From Cytidiella melzeri (taxonomy: Eukaryota > Basidiomycota > Agaricomycetes > Polyporales > Irpicaceae): 64,000 nt of DNA. Under the pieces are notes generated by a model, which did not search any database, was not told the DNA's origin, and saw nothing but the letters and a program-made list of their open reading frames with translations. Every line of letters starts with the position of its first letter. Position 1 is the first letter of the stretch. The DNA is taken from NCBI GenBank assembly GCA_022592445.1, contig JABYQR010000187.1, positions 24,346 to 88,345 on the forward strand, given 5' to 3'. The position numbers and the translations under genes were made by a program. Shown here piece after piece: positions 32,173 to 43,156 of this stretch.

Positions 32173-32351
32173 CTGTGGCTGTACATTGTAAATGCGGTCA
32201 GGCGAGGACATGATAGAGTGAGGTGAATCAGAGGCAAGGGTGCACGAAGTGAAGGTGCGGAACAAGGAGGGGAGTGCTGCGAGATAGGGGTGTCCATTGC
32301 TACAGGAATGTGAGATGATCGTTGGAGGGTGGGATTACGCCAAACTAGCGG

Positions 32352-32426
32352 CATCCACTTGAAACCTCAGGGGCGGCTTGAAACCATCGGGTCAGCTTGA
32401 AACCATTGCCCAGCTTGAAACCTGGT
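32352..32426 (-). repeat. 75-bp subterminal inverted repeat, right copy
   Basis: On the minus strand it reads ACCAGGTTTCAAGCTGG through GAGGTTTCAAGTGGATG, matching 24588-24662 with about ten differences. It has four TTTCAAG units. The two copies face each other across 7.8 kb that includes all the minus-strand genes and the Tet-like domain. Confidence 0.7.
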
Positions 32427-32604
32427 CACATGCATCAAAAACTACATCATTTTGATATGATCGCGAGGGTCTCAGAAGTATCTATGTGATGAAAATGTTC
32501 TTGTCCCCACAATACACCAATTCAGAGCTGCAAGATACTGGCTTAGTAGCCAAGATGAATCCCACTAACCTCAATCAAGAAAAACAGGCACAGTGTGACA
32601 GGTA

Positions 32605-32950
32605 GTGTCCAAAATCCATCAACAGTCAAGCCGACAGGGCAGTGTCTGATATCCGTCGACGGTTAAGCCAACAGGATATTGATCCTGGCGTTGTTTCCGG
32701 TAGGAAACAAAGGGTCCCAGTAAGCAGCTTTGGGGAGTGTCTTGTAGCAATGTGCTCGAAGGCATGCGGATCTGTAAAGAGAGCAGCTCAGAGCCCAGAA
32801 ACAGCGAAGCTTGAGAGTTGCGACCCAAAGAACCTTAGGCAGCAAATGGATTCACTAGCCCAGAGGTGGTGGCAATGCGGCGAATGGATTCACCAACAGG
32901 CAAGCGAGAAGAGGAAATTTTCATGTGGCAAATAGATTCACCAACGGGAA
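32605..32950. repeat. Short direct repeats outside the Tet-like segment
   Basis: Two 37-38-bp tandem units begin GTAGTGTCCAAAATCC (32605) and CAGTGTCTGATATCC (32641) and both end AAGCCNACAGG. Further right, AATGGATTCAC/AATAGATTCAC with a following CAACRGG occurs three times between 32846 and 32950. No gene is visible in 32427-33010. Confidence 0.55.
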
Positions 32951-33010
32951 AGCTAATAGGAGTTATTACCACCTTCTTCGCCTTTGTCACTTAGGATTGC
33001 TTGGCCATGG

Positions 33011-33698
33011 TGTTGCGGAGACGGAGCTCGACACAGCAAGTAGGGACACAAAGTGGAAGACAACGACGAGGTGGTGGCAGGTGTGTAGCACAATGCTCTC
33101 ACCAACTATCAACCTTATGCAGGTATCTAGCCCAGTAAAGACCAAGAGGTTGAGATGGGGGCTAGGAGCGTACATGCAGCTGTTTATATAGACTTCAGGA
33201 ACCTGCGCACAGACTATGTTAAGGGCAGGCTTTGCAAGAAGCCGTGTGAACGAAGAACAAAAGAACTACCTAAAGGAGAACAATAGCTATTGTCTAGACC
33301 TTGCCAAGAACTCTACTCGTGAGAGAATCTATCTAAAAGGAGACCAACTATTGTGTTCCATTCCCACACCTGTGAGAACATTCTTCCATAAAGAGAACAA
33401 TAGGGAAAGAACAAAAGAAGTCCATGTGGATGGTATCTATGACGTCAAACCCTAGCTGTGGGCTGAGCCATGTGGTTGTAGCCATGTGGTCTTACTTAAG
33501 CTAAGTCACATGCCAGTGTGACGTAGTAGCAAGTAATGTGACCGTGTGAAGCATCTAAGCCACGTGATACGGGTGCTTAATGGACGTGCAAAGGAGTTTA
33601 TGCAGAGAAGGTTGCAACTGGGTTGCAGCCCGGAGTTTTACAGATAAAAATAAGAGGTAAATTGCAAAAAATAAGGGCTAGTCGGGCCATCCATGACA
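33011..33698 (-). repeat. Family C 3' LTR (minus)
   Basis: On the minus strand it begins TGTCATGGATGG (33698) and follows the family C LTR, with TATATA near 33186, to CTCCGCAACA at about 33011. It is joined at 33699-33783 to the family C 3' internal end, including a polypurine tract (TAGGAGGGGGGTAA on the minus strand). The rest of that element is missing, because family B copy 2 begins at 33784. Confidence 0.85.
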
Positions 33699-33783
33699 TT
33701 ACCCCCCTCCTAAAATTGAGCGTCCTCGCGAAGCATCACTGTGCTGTGGTGATAGAGGTCTTCTACCCGTCTACAGGGATTCA

Positions 33784-34165
33784 TGTCACGAACATGCACA
33801 CTTTTTACTTTTATTTTTCCTTTTATTTTTCCTTATCTTATCTTATTGATGGCACATGGGTCCTGCATGTGATCAAGTACATGTGACAGACTGGTCACAT
33901 GATCATAGAAGGTGCTGGAACATTGTGAAACATTGTAGAACATCGCACCATAGCACACCACATGTTCCCACGGCAGTGTTAGGAGTACAGACCCGGTACC
34001 AGGGGTCCTTGTCTGAGATGTATATAAACCCACCTTGTAGCTCCCTAAAGACCTCAGATTCTACCTCCTGGTCTTTAGGTGACGTCCACCTTGTACTAGG
34101 TCTATCACTGTACTAATATATCCTGGTCTTTAGCTCATCGTTAGCTGCTCCCTTGTCATCGTTTC
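33784..34165 (+). repeat. Family B copy 2, 5' LTR, first part
   Basis: It begins TGTCACGAACATG and parallels copy 1 (15509 on) to GTCATCGTTTC, where element A is inserted. The remainder of this LTR is 40774-40893. It contains the promoter (TGTATATAAACCCACC near 34018). Confidence 0.9.
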
Positions 34166-34860
34166 TATTACGGTCCGATCGGATCACATGATCGGTACCG
34201 AACATTGGGTTTCCTTATCTCCACAGGCACACGACTGCATGTCACATATCACATATCCGACTATACTCTGATCCTCCTCATGCTTGACACATCACCGGTC
34301 CTATTACTTACAGCTACATATCACATCTCCGACTATACTCCGGTCCTCCTCATGCTCGACACATCACCAGTCCTATTACTTACAGCTATTCCCTTTGTTA
34401 CCTTTCTCCGATTTCCCTCCGACTCCGATTACCTCGCTTGATCACTCTTCCCTTATCTCTCAGTTTCACATGTACACTTATCGGACTTACAACTTCTAGT
34501 AGTATATAAGTAGATACAACTTGTACAGTAGAAGTTTAAGTTCGAATATCGAATAAGATCCCCATCCTATTCCTACCTCTTCATTCGACTTCGCTTGCTG
34601 AAGTTGTCTTACTCGTTGTTGCCCGACTTCTGTTCTGAAACTCTTCCTCCGACTTCGTCTTCGCCGACCCCGAGTCTCCGAGGCCGAACCCTTGATCTTG
34701 CTAAGTCCAAATCCGAGTCACCGAGGATTCACGAGAGGCGCAACTTACTTAGTTGAAGCCGATTGACTCTTACAGCTCCCCCTGTCGCCTACTCCGATCG
34801 CCGACCCAATTAGCAGCATCGGACTTTGCGACAACGCCGATCCCATATCAGTTCTTAACA
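34166..34860 (+). repeat. Element A 5' LTR
   Basis: Begins TATTACGGTCCG and ends TTCTTAACA. A TATATAAG box is at 34503-34510. Compared with the 3' LTR it carries T at 34605, T at 34617 and A at 34845, where the 3' LTR has C, C and G in CpG context. The ends are TA...CA rather than TG...CA, in both LTRs. Confidence 0.95.
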
Positions 34861-34900
34861 GTATATTCGAACTTCCATCTCGTATTCCTCTCACCAGTTT

Positions 34901-36241
34901 ATGGCAACTCGCGTACAGACCAGATCCGAAACCCGCACCACAGCAGTAGTAACCGAATCAGCATCTGCACTATCACCCGCCGCTCGCCAAGCCGCAATTA
35001 TGTCTAGAAACTCATCTCCTGCCCCCGCCGCCAGACGCCCCGAAGGATCCAAGAGCAAGGGGAAGGGAAAGGACCCCAACCCCGATCCCAATGGTGAAGG
35101 TGGAGGTGGAGGAGGTGACGATGGCGATGGTGATGGTGAAGATGACAATAATGACGCCGAGGATGGCGGGAACCCGATTGAACAACTAACAGTGGCTATC
35201 ACCAGAGCCCTGAGGAATAACTCGTCGGGAACCTCTGCCAAATTCCGCGTCCCCGATTCCTTCGACGGCTCCGATCCCGCCAAACTCCGAAACTTCCTCA
35301 CTCAGTGCGAAGTCTACTTCCGCTCGAGCCCTTCCAAGTTCAACACTGGTCAGAAGAAGGTCATGTTCGCCTTCTCCTATTTGACCGACGCCGCTCTCGA
35401 GTGGTTTGAATTGAAGTTCCTCCAGTACCAGCAATGGGAGGACACCCATTTTAACCAATCAATTTCTCGCGCCCACTCCCCGTACGCCGACTCCGAGGAC
35501 TCGGCAAACGAGGTAGCCGAGACGTTAGGGACTAAGTTCTCGGAGTATGACTGGCTCAAGAACTGGACTGCCTTCGTCGCCGAGATCCGCACTCACTTCG
35601 GACCTGCGGACGATGTCGGCGAAGCCGAGCGAAAGCTCTCCAACCTCCAGATGCCGTCCGACAAAAAGCTATTCTGGTATAACCTTCGGTTCACTCGCTA
35701 CGCTGTCCGAACGGGCTGGGACGACCGCGCCCTCCGATTCCGATACTACGACGGTCTCCCTGAACGTCTGCAAGATAACATCACGACGAACGGCAAGCCG
35801 AACTCCCTCTCGAGCCTTCAGCAGATGGCTCTGAAATGGGATCAACGATACTGGGAACGTCAGGGTGAAAGGAAAAAGACCGATCGGGAACCGAAACCCG
35901 CTAAGTCGACCTCTACCTCGACTACTACCACTACTACTACTGCTGCCCCCGTTGCTTCGGGTTCTAGGCAGCATAATCGGAACCCTCGTCCCCCCGCTAC
36001 CACTACCGTATCCACCTCAATCTCCACCGCAACGCCGAAGCCGAACCCGATCGCTAACCTCCTAGGCAGCGACGGTAAGCTCTCGGTTAACGAACGAGCT
36101 CGCCGCATCGCAAACAACCTCTGTTTGTTCTGCGGCCTACCCGGACATCGCGCAAGCGAGTGTCGCCGTGCAGGAAAGGCCCGAGCGGCCCAACTCGCAT
36201 CGTCGACCGCTACCGCCGACTCCGGGTCGGGAAAAGTCTGA
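34901..36241 (+). CDS. Gag of element A (446 aa)
   Basis: The ATG at 34901 lies 40 nt after the LTR. The protein has a Ser/Ala-rich N-terminus, a Gly/Asp-rich acidic stretch (about residues 60-90), a Ty3-type capsid region ([30 protein letters not shown]), a Thr-rich linker and a single zinc knuckle ([14 protein letters not shown], about residues 408-421). It assembles the particle and packages RNA. The frame ends TGA at 36239-36241, two codons after the slippery heptamer, so a fraction of ribosomes would continue into pol. Intact. Confidence 0.9.
   Translation: MATRVQTRSETRTTAVVTESASALSPAARQAAIMSRNSSPAPAARRPEGSKSKGKGKDPNPDPNGEGGGGGGDDGDGDGEDDNNDAEDGGNPIEQLTVAITRALRNNSSGTSAKFRVPDSFDGSDPAKLRNFLTQCEVYFRSSPSKFNTGQKKVMFAFSYLTDAALEWFELKFLQYQQWEDTHFNQSISRAHSPYADSEDSANEVAETLGTKFSEYDWLKNWTAFVAEIRTHFGPADDVGEAERKLSNLQMPSDKKLFWYNLRFTRYAVRTGWDDRALRFRYYDGLPERLQDNITTNGKPNSLSSLQQMALKWDQRYWERQGERKKTDREPKPAKSTSTSTTTTTTTAAPVASGSRQHNRNPRPPATTTVSTSISTATPKPNPIANLLGSDGKLSVNERARRIANNLCLFCGLPGHRASECRRAGKARAAQLASSTATADSGSGKV
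36229..36235 (+). promoter_or_regulatory. Predicted -1 ribosomal frameshift site (G GGA AAA)
   Basis: In the Gag frame the sequence reads TCG GGA AAA GTC TGA, so GGGAAAA is in the X XXY YYZ register. A -1 slip makes the next codon AGT at 36235, which is exactly the pol frame (open from 36160 through 37353). A downstream stimulatory structure was not assessed. Seen: heptamer, register and overlap. Inferred: function. Confidence 0.75.
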
Positions 36242-39200
36242 GCAGCCCTCAGTCCTCCGCACAAGTCGAGGGCTGCGCTGATCCCGCTCGTGCACCTATG
36301 GAGGTATTTCTCAACGCGTCCAGTCTTTCCTCCGATGCTTTATATATTTCTGTATCCTGTCCCGATTTTCCACTTATGCCTCTTCATGCTCTAGTAGACA
36401 GCGGTTCTTCACATTGTTTTATGGACATTTCCACCGCGCAGAAGTTTGCTTTACCGATCCGATCCATTCCGCCGATTCCGCTCCGATTGTTCGATGGACT
36501 TTCACGGTCTTTGATTCAATTCATGATAACACTCCCGATCCTCTTTCCGTCCGGAAAAACCTGTACGATTCCGTTCTACATCACAAATCTTGACAAATCT
36601 GCTTCTATCGTTCTAGGATACGACTGGCTCTCCCGCTACAACCCGTTGGTTGACTGGGCTAAGGGCCGTATTACCTTCCAGAACTCTGAAGAATCTCCGA
36701 CTAGGAGTCCCTCCGACGCCAATAGCTCCGATGAGCCCGACTCGGACACTCCCGCACCTCATGCTTCAGCTGTCCCACCAGTATCCTTTATAGGAGCTGC
36801 CGCTTATATGCGTGCATGCAAACTGCCAGGCTCTGTCCAGATGCGACTTTCGTTGCGCGCAGCGCAAATACCCACATCCGATCACAACCCCAACCTCTCA
36901 GCCCTCCCATCCGATTATCATGAATTCGCCGATGTGTTTTCCAACGCAAAGGCCGACATCTTAGCCCCCCATCGTCCCTACGACCTTAGGATCGAACTAG
37001 ACAGCGATAAGCCGCTCCCGCCGAGTCCGATGTACTCGCTCTCCGCGGTCGAGCAGAAAGCCCTCCGAGAATTCTTGGACGAAAACGTCAACTCGGGTTT
37101 TATTCGCCAATCGACTTCTCCGCATGGTGCTCCGATTCTCTTTGTCAAGAAGAAGGACGGTACTCTCCGACTCTGCGTCGACTATCGGGCACTCAACAAA
37201 ATTACCAAGAAGGATCGCTACCCTTTGCCACTCATTTCCGATCTTCTTAACAGTCCGGGCAAGGCCCGGCTATACACCAAAATCGATCTCCGTCACGCCT
37301 ACCACCTAGTCCGCATCGCCGAAGGCGATGAGTGGAAAACCACTTTCCGAACCTGATACGGCTCTTTCGAATGGCTAGTAATGCCGTTCGGACTTTCCAA
37401 CGCACCGGCCGCTTTCCAACGCTTCATGAACGACATCTTCCAGGATCTCTTGGACGTCAATGTCATCGTCTACCTCGATGACATTCTGGTCTTCTCCGAC
37501 GACATCCAGTCGCACAAGAAGCACGTCAAGGAAGTGTTACGCCGACTCCGATTGCATGGGCTCTACGCCCGAGCCGATAAATGCGAATTCCACAGGGACA
37601 CGGTAGAATATCTGGGGTTTATCCTTTCGCCAGAAGGCCTTCGTATGTCTTCCGACAAAGTCCAGACTATCCTCGACTGGCCGACCCCTCGTAAGGTAAA
37701 GGACATCCAGTCCTTCCTCGGGTTCGCCAAATTCTATCGCCGATTCATTCCGAATTACTCCGATATTACCGTTCCACTTACCCGACTCACTCGCAAGACA
37801 GCGACTTGGGCCTGGACCGAACAGTGCCAGACGGCTTTTGACTCCCTTAAACATTCCTTCACTACAGCTCCTGTTCTTGTGCAGTGGAATCCCGATACAA
37901 CCATTATCGTGGAAACCGATGCCTCCGACTACGCCCTTGGCGCCATCCTCTCTATCGTCTCCGATGGAGAAATACACCCAGTCGCTTTTCACTCTCGAAC
38001 TTTCACCGCTCCCGAGTTGAATTACGACGTACATGACAAGGAACTCCTTGCTATTCATGAAGCCTTCCGGACTTGGCGCCATTACCTCGAGGGAACGCCG
38101 ACTCCGATCGACGTTGTCACCGATCACAAGAATCTGGAGTACTTCTCTACTACGAAACTCCTCACCCGACGACAGGCTCGTTGGTCCGAATTCCTATCCA
38201 GTTTTAATCTTGTTATCCGATTCCGACCCGGAAAGCTCGGTACTAAGCCCGATGCCTTGACTAGACGATGGGACGTCTACCCTAAAGAGGGAGGTAGCGA
38301 CTATGCTAGTGTCAACCCGCACAACTTCAAGCCTATCTTTTCCTCCGAACATCTCATCGCTTCTATACGCGCAACGGCCCTTATGGAACCGACTCTTCGC
38401 AGTGTCTATGTCTTTGACTCTGAAGAACTCTACCAGGATATCCTCCGATCACTCCCATCCGACACCTACGCTACACAGCTCCGATCCAAGCCTCTTCCTC
38501 CGAGGTGGTCTGATGAGCCTAACGGCTTACTCTTACATGACGGCAAAATCTATGTCCCCGATGTTGGTGACCTCCGACTCCGAGTCTTACGTTACCGACA
38601 TGACCATCTTCTATCCGGTCACTACGGAGTCAGCAAGACGTTAGCTCTTATCCGTCGGGAATTCTCCTGGCCCAAACTCCGAACCTTCGTTACCGATTAC
38701 TGCAAGTCTTGTACGACTTGTAAACGATCTAAGGCCCCGAGACATAAGCCCTACGGAACGGTCCAACAGCTCCCGGTCCCGACTCGGCCGTGGGATTCGA
38801 TATCCATGGACTTCATAGAACAACTCCCCGATTCCGATGGTTTCACTGCCATACTCGTCATTGTAGACCGCCTCAGCAAGCAAGGCATATTCATTCCCAC
38901 TTACGATACTATCGACTCTCCAGGCCTTGCTAAACTGTTCGTCCTTCACGTCTTCTCCAAGCACGGAGTTCCATCACACTGTACCTCCGATCGGGGTACC
39001 GAGTTTGTTTCGCGATTCTTCCGAGCCTTGGGACAGGCACTGGATATGAACCTACACTTCACTTCCGGTTACCATCCCGAAGCCGATGGACAGACCGAAC
39101 GGACGAACCAGACCCTGGAACAATACCTCCGAGCGTACTGCAACTACCAGCAAGACAACTGGTCGGACTTACTACCGCTTGCCGAGTTTGCATTCAATAA

Positions 39201-39879
39201 TGTCCCCAGCGCCACTACAGGCATATCTCCGTTCTTCGCCAATAAAGGCTATCACCCAAACCTCACCATCTACCCCGAACGCAGTCTCGCTTCCTCTCGC
39301 GCCCATGAACTCGCAGTAAACCTCGAGGACTTGCACGAACACCTGAAAGAAAATATGCGCGAAGCCCAACTCCGATACCAAGGTCCCGCCGATGCCGTTC
39401 GTACACCACCGCCAACCTGGGACATCGGTGATCGGGTTTTCGTTAAAGCCAAGTACTTCAATACCACTCGTCCGTCCAAGAAGCTTACCGAGAAATACTT
39501 CGGCCCATTCGAAATCATAGGACACGTAGGACCGCAATCCTTTACCCTCCGACTTCCCGATGCTATGCGAGCTGTTCACCCCGTTTACCATGTTTCTATG
39601 CTCGAACCATACACTCCTAGCGAAATCCCAAATCGCGTTTCTTCCCCACCACCTCCGATTGAGATCGACGGCAAAATCGAGTATGAGATCGCAGAAGTCC
39701 TCGACTCGAAACTTGACCGCCGACGCCGAGCTTGTCCGATCCTCTACCTAGTTCGGTGGTCGGGTTACGAAGGAACCGATGAAGAAACATCTTGGGTACT
39801 CGCGACCGAACTTGACAAAGCCCCTGAAGCCGTCGCCGAGTTTCACTTACGATACCCAAAGAAGCCTGGACCCTTATAA
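36235..39879 (+). pseudogene. Pol of element A: protease, RT, RNase H, integrase, chromodomain
   Basis: Domains in order: protease ([12 protein letters not shown] near 36390); RT with the active-site motif YLDDILVF near 37470 and FGLSNAPAAFQRFM before it; RNase H (ETDASDYALGAIL, HDKELLAI, TDHKNLEYF); integrase with HHCC zinc region (HYGVSKTL...CKSCTTC) and D,D,E residues in MDFIEQLP, SDRGTEFVSRF and DGQTERTNQ; and a chromodomain (YLVRWSGYEGTDEETSW) before the stop at 39879. One TGA at 37354-37356 in RT (…TFRT-stop-YGSFEW) is the only break; CGA at that place would restore the common residue. All other catalytic residues seen are in place. About 1,215 codons. Confidence 0.92.
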
Positions 39880-40078
39880 AAGCCTTTTCACACTTTCCGA
39901 TTCCAATTCCGATTCACCCATTTTCACACAAGTTCTCAGCGACACTCGATGAGGATAATATTACTTCTTTGTTTTTTTTTTTACCATCGGCCTTGGACAT
40001 CTCCGAGTCCGACCCTGCCTCATCGTCATCCCCGTGTACCCACTGCCCTCATGGGTTCGGGCCTTAAGGGGGAGGTAC
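39880..40078 (+). other. Element A 3' untranslated region and polypurine tract
   Basis: About 185 nt follow the pol stop, with a T9-10 run near 39970. A purine tract AAGGGGGAGG (40066-40075) lies just before the 3' LTR and would prime plus-strand DNA. Confidence 0.8.
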
Positions 40079-40773
40079 TATTACGGTCCGATCGGATCAC
40101 ATGATCGGTACCGAACATTGGGTTTCCTTATCTCCACAGGCACACGACTGCATGTCACATATCACATATCCGACTATACTCTGATCCTCCTCATGCTTGA
40201 CACATCACCGGTCCTATTACTTACAGCTACATATCACATCTCCGACTATACTCCGGTCCTCCTCATGCTCGACACATCACCAGTCCTATTACTTACAGCT
40301 ATTCCCTTTGTTACCTTTCTCCGATTTCCCTCCGACTCCGATTACCTCGCTTGATCACTCTTCCCTTATCTCTCAGTTTCACATGTACACTTATCGGACT
40401 TACAACTTCTAGTAGTATATAAGTAGATACAACTTGTACAGTAGAAGTTTAAGTTCGAATATCGAATAAGATCCCCATCCTATTCCTACCTCTTCATTCG
40501 ACTTCGCTTGCTGAAGTCGTCTTACTCGTCGTTGCCCGACTTCTGTTCTGAAACTCTTCCTCCGACTTCGTCTTCGCCGACCCCGAGTCTCCGAGGCCGA
40601 ACCCTTGATCTTGCTAAGTCCAAATCCGAGTCACCGAGGATTCACGAGAGGCGCAACTTACTTAGTTGAAGCCGATTGACTCTTACAGCTCCCCCTGTCG
40701 CCTACTCCGATCGCCGACCCAATTAGCAGCATCGGACTTTGCGACAACGCCGATCCCGTATCAGTTCTTAACA
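40079..40773 (+). repeat. Element A 3' LTR
   Basis: 695 bp, same length as the 5' LTR with three substitutions only. It is followed by the right target duplication GTTTC (40774-40778) and then the rest of the family B LTR. Confidence 0.95.
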
Positions 40774-41039
40774 GTTTCTCCTTCATTATCATCATCATCT
40801 TCCCTGTTGTCATCGTCCACACAATTTCGCTCGTCGTTCCTCCCCCCGTCGTCACTTCCTTGCTCTTCATAGAGTTTGGTTGTGTTCCTGACATTAGGTA
40901 GAATCTCTGTACGCTCGCCTGGACGTCGCGCAACCGCACATTTCCTTTCCCCAAATTTTCTAAAAGTTTAGCCCCCCCAGTTTACCAGTACGTTGTATTG
41001 GCCCGGAACCTTGATTTCACTTCTCACCTTGTGGTTGTA

Positions 41040-41706
41040 GTGCCCAAAGACGTACGCCTCCGTTGTAACGTACCCGAATCCTTCTTCGAGGCTTGCCAGG
41101 AACTGCGCAAACGAGGTCGCCCCCATCTCTACACAGAGAAAGACCTCGAAGGCATTGTTTTGTACGTCTCATGCCGCCCTCACTACCATCCTCTAGGCAC
41201 CAGACTTCCTGCCTTTGACCACGAGAAGTTTGCTTGTGACAACGAGTCCAACAAGGAACATGTACGCACTGAACGTGCTCAAACACTTGCCGACCGTATT
41301 GAGAAACCGTCCCTCAAAGATCGCATCTCCCGAGTACCCGCACCACCTCGACCAGACGTGCAGAAACCGATTACCCTTGACTTTTACAAGTTTTCAATCA
41401 AGGACCAAGTAGGCATCCTCAAGCCAAAGGTTGAGGCGCCTTAAAATATTGATTGAACTCACTCGTGACCGGGACGACTCACAGACAAAGTCAGTCTTAC
41501 TCCTCAACAACAAACTTCTATACCTTGCAGAACATCCAGAGGAAGTACTCTCCACGCGCATGCCTGCCCAACTCAAAGCATTGAATTGGGGCCTGCAGTC
41601 AGTAGGACAAATCAACTTCACGCAATTGTGCAAGAGGTTGACAGAAGTCACAAGTAGAGTTGTGTTTGTAGCAGACGGAGGATATTTTGAGAAACTCCCA
41701 CTGTAA
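41040..41706 (+). pseudogene. Conserved pre-gag ORF, family B copy 2
   Basis: From GTGCCCAAAGAC at 41040 the frame is open to a TAA at 41442-41444 and includes VPKDVRLRCNVPESFFEAC, RKRGRPHLYTEKDLEGIVLY and LDFYKFSIKDQVGILKPK. After a frame break the C-terminal part resumes (LNWGLQSVGQINFTQLCKRL) and ends TAATAG at 41704-41709. It is homologous to the family C ORF at 49260. Upstream of the GTG the frame stays open without a close ATG homologous between families, and TTGTAG sits directly before the conserved codons. Confidence 0.75.
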
Positions 41707-43156
41707 TAGATAGTCATCATTGAGTGCAATAATCTACTCCACATTTTTGATCCCAACAATCTTCAGGATTGTAACAATAACAAAGAGGATCATGCATATA
41801 TCAAAGTCTGTGAACAACAATTGTGTCCAAACAGGAAACAGCAGTTTGCACCAGTATCTCACTACTTCAGAGACAGACAACAATACTTTGGTTACATACC
41901 CTGTAGTGATAGCCAAGTTCCCTTACTTGTTGAACCTCCTGAATCAGACGACAAAGAAGAAGTCAAACCTGAACCCAGTTTGGTCACACCGGCTTTACCC
42001 AAAATCACCACTCCTATCACTGTTCTATCCAAATCTACACCGGAAACCTCACCGGTAATACCTGGAACCCTGACTACCCCCGTACTGGTTACAATGACGA
42101 CACCAGCAGTAGACCCCGTTCTGATTGCAGCTATTGTAGCTGCAGTTGCGCAAGCCATGCCCAGGCCACAGGTTACAGTCAATAACAATGACTCCAAACC
42201 TGACAGATACAAAGGCGAGCACGGTTGTGACCTGGAACAATTCCTGTCCCAATGTGAGGCCTACTGGGTGACCGCCAGTATCACCAACAAAAAGACCAAG
42301 GTCCTGACAGCAATCTACCGGTTGTCAGAGAAGGCTTCCCAATGGGCAATACCGGTTACGGATCACATGGCCGACAACAACGGTGACTTGCCGGCCAACC
42401 TTGACACATGGGCCAAGTTCAAAACCAAACTCAAAAAGTACTTCAGCGATGCAACGCCCGAAGATACCACCATCCATGAGTTGGAGAAGCTCTGTGGAGC
42501 TGAGAAAAAGGAGAAGAACGTGCGTGATGTAGGTACTTATGTCACCAATTTCCAATCCTACGTGGGTCGTATCAATGGGTTGAGTGACAAAGACAAGGAG
42601 ATCCAGTTCATCAATGGTCTCCCTGAGTTTATCTATGGGCAGCTGGCAACAGCTGAAACACCTCCAACAAATTACCAAGGTTGGATTGATAGGTCCCTGA
42701 AGATGGCGGCCACATATGCTCGCATCAGGGAAACAACGGAAAAGAAAGTTCCATCTGTCCCCTTGTCAACCACGTCGAGACCTACCCAGTCTCAGCCCAG
42801 GTTTACTCCAGCTCCCCCACCCTCAAACGGTCCAGTCCCTATGGAGGTTGATGCCTCCAAAATGCAACAAGGTCAGTGGTGTTACAACTGCCAAGAGCTT
42901 ATCACCGGCCCTAATCACATTGCACGCACGTGCACCAAACCAGCAGTGCCACGCCCACCACTTTGTGGAACTCGTGTGGCCACTACCAATGGACAGGCAT
43001 TTTCTCCCTCAGGCTGAAGAAAAGAAGCCTGAGAGGGAGGAAGCACCAAGCTTGTGTGGAGTGTCAGAGGTGACGCTCAGCGCTGTACTAGGAGAGTCGG
43101 AGAAGCTGAGGGCAGAAAATGCCGACCTCAAGAAGAGGATTGAAGAGGGTTTTTGA
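41707..43156 (+). pseudogene. Gag, family B copy 2
   Basis: Same structure as copy 1: ATG-less leader with CPNRKQQ, capsid region, wide-spaced zinc-knuckle-like motif near 42880, stop at 43015-43017 caused by a 1-nt shift, and the displaced C-terminal helix ending TGA at 43154-43156 after the heptamer GGGTTTT (43148-43154 region). Nucleotide identity with copy 1 is near complete, so the lesions are shared, not independent. Confidence 0.78.

Larger units (their letters stand above)
34166..40773 (+). mobile_element. Ty3/gypsy element A, nearly intact, TSD GTTTC
   Basis: Two LTRs of 695 bp each (34166-34860 and 40079-40773) flank gag and pol. Exact 5-bp duplications GTTTC lie at 34161-34165 and 40774-40778. 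The uninterrupted site is represented in family B copy 1 (GCTTC at 15886-15890). The LTRs differ at three positions, all CpG-type transitions, and have no indels, so this is the youngest element here. Coding is complete apart from one in-frame TGA in RT. Domain order protease-RT-RNase H-integrase-chromodomain makes it a chromovirus. Confidence 0.95.

Noticed and set aside
35860..36264. Minus-strand ORF opposite the gag zinc knuckle of A
   Set aside because: Shadow frame caused by Thr/Ser-rich codons on the plus strand.
37537..38127. 196-codon minus-strand ORF opposite pol of element A
   Set aside because: It is a shadow of the RNase H/RT coding frame; composition follows the opposite strand and there is no motif.
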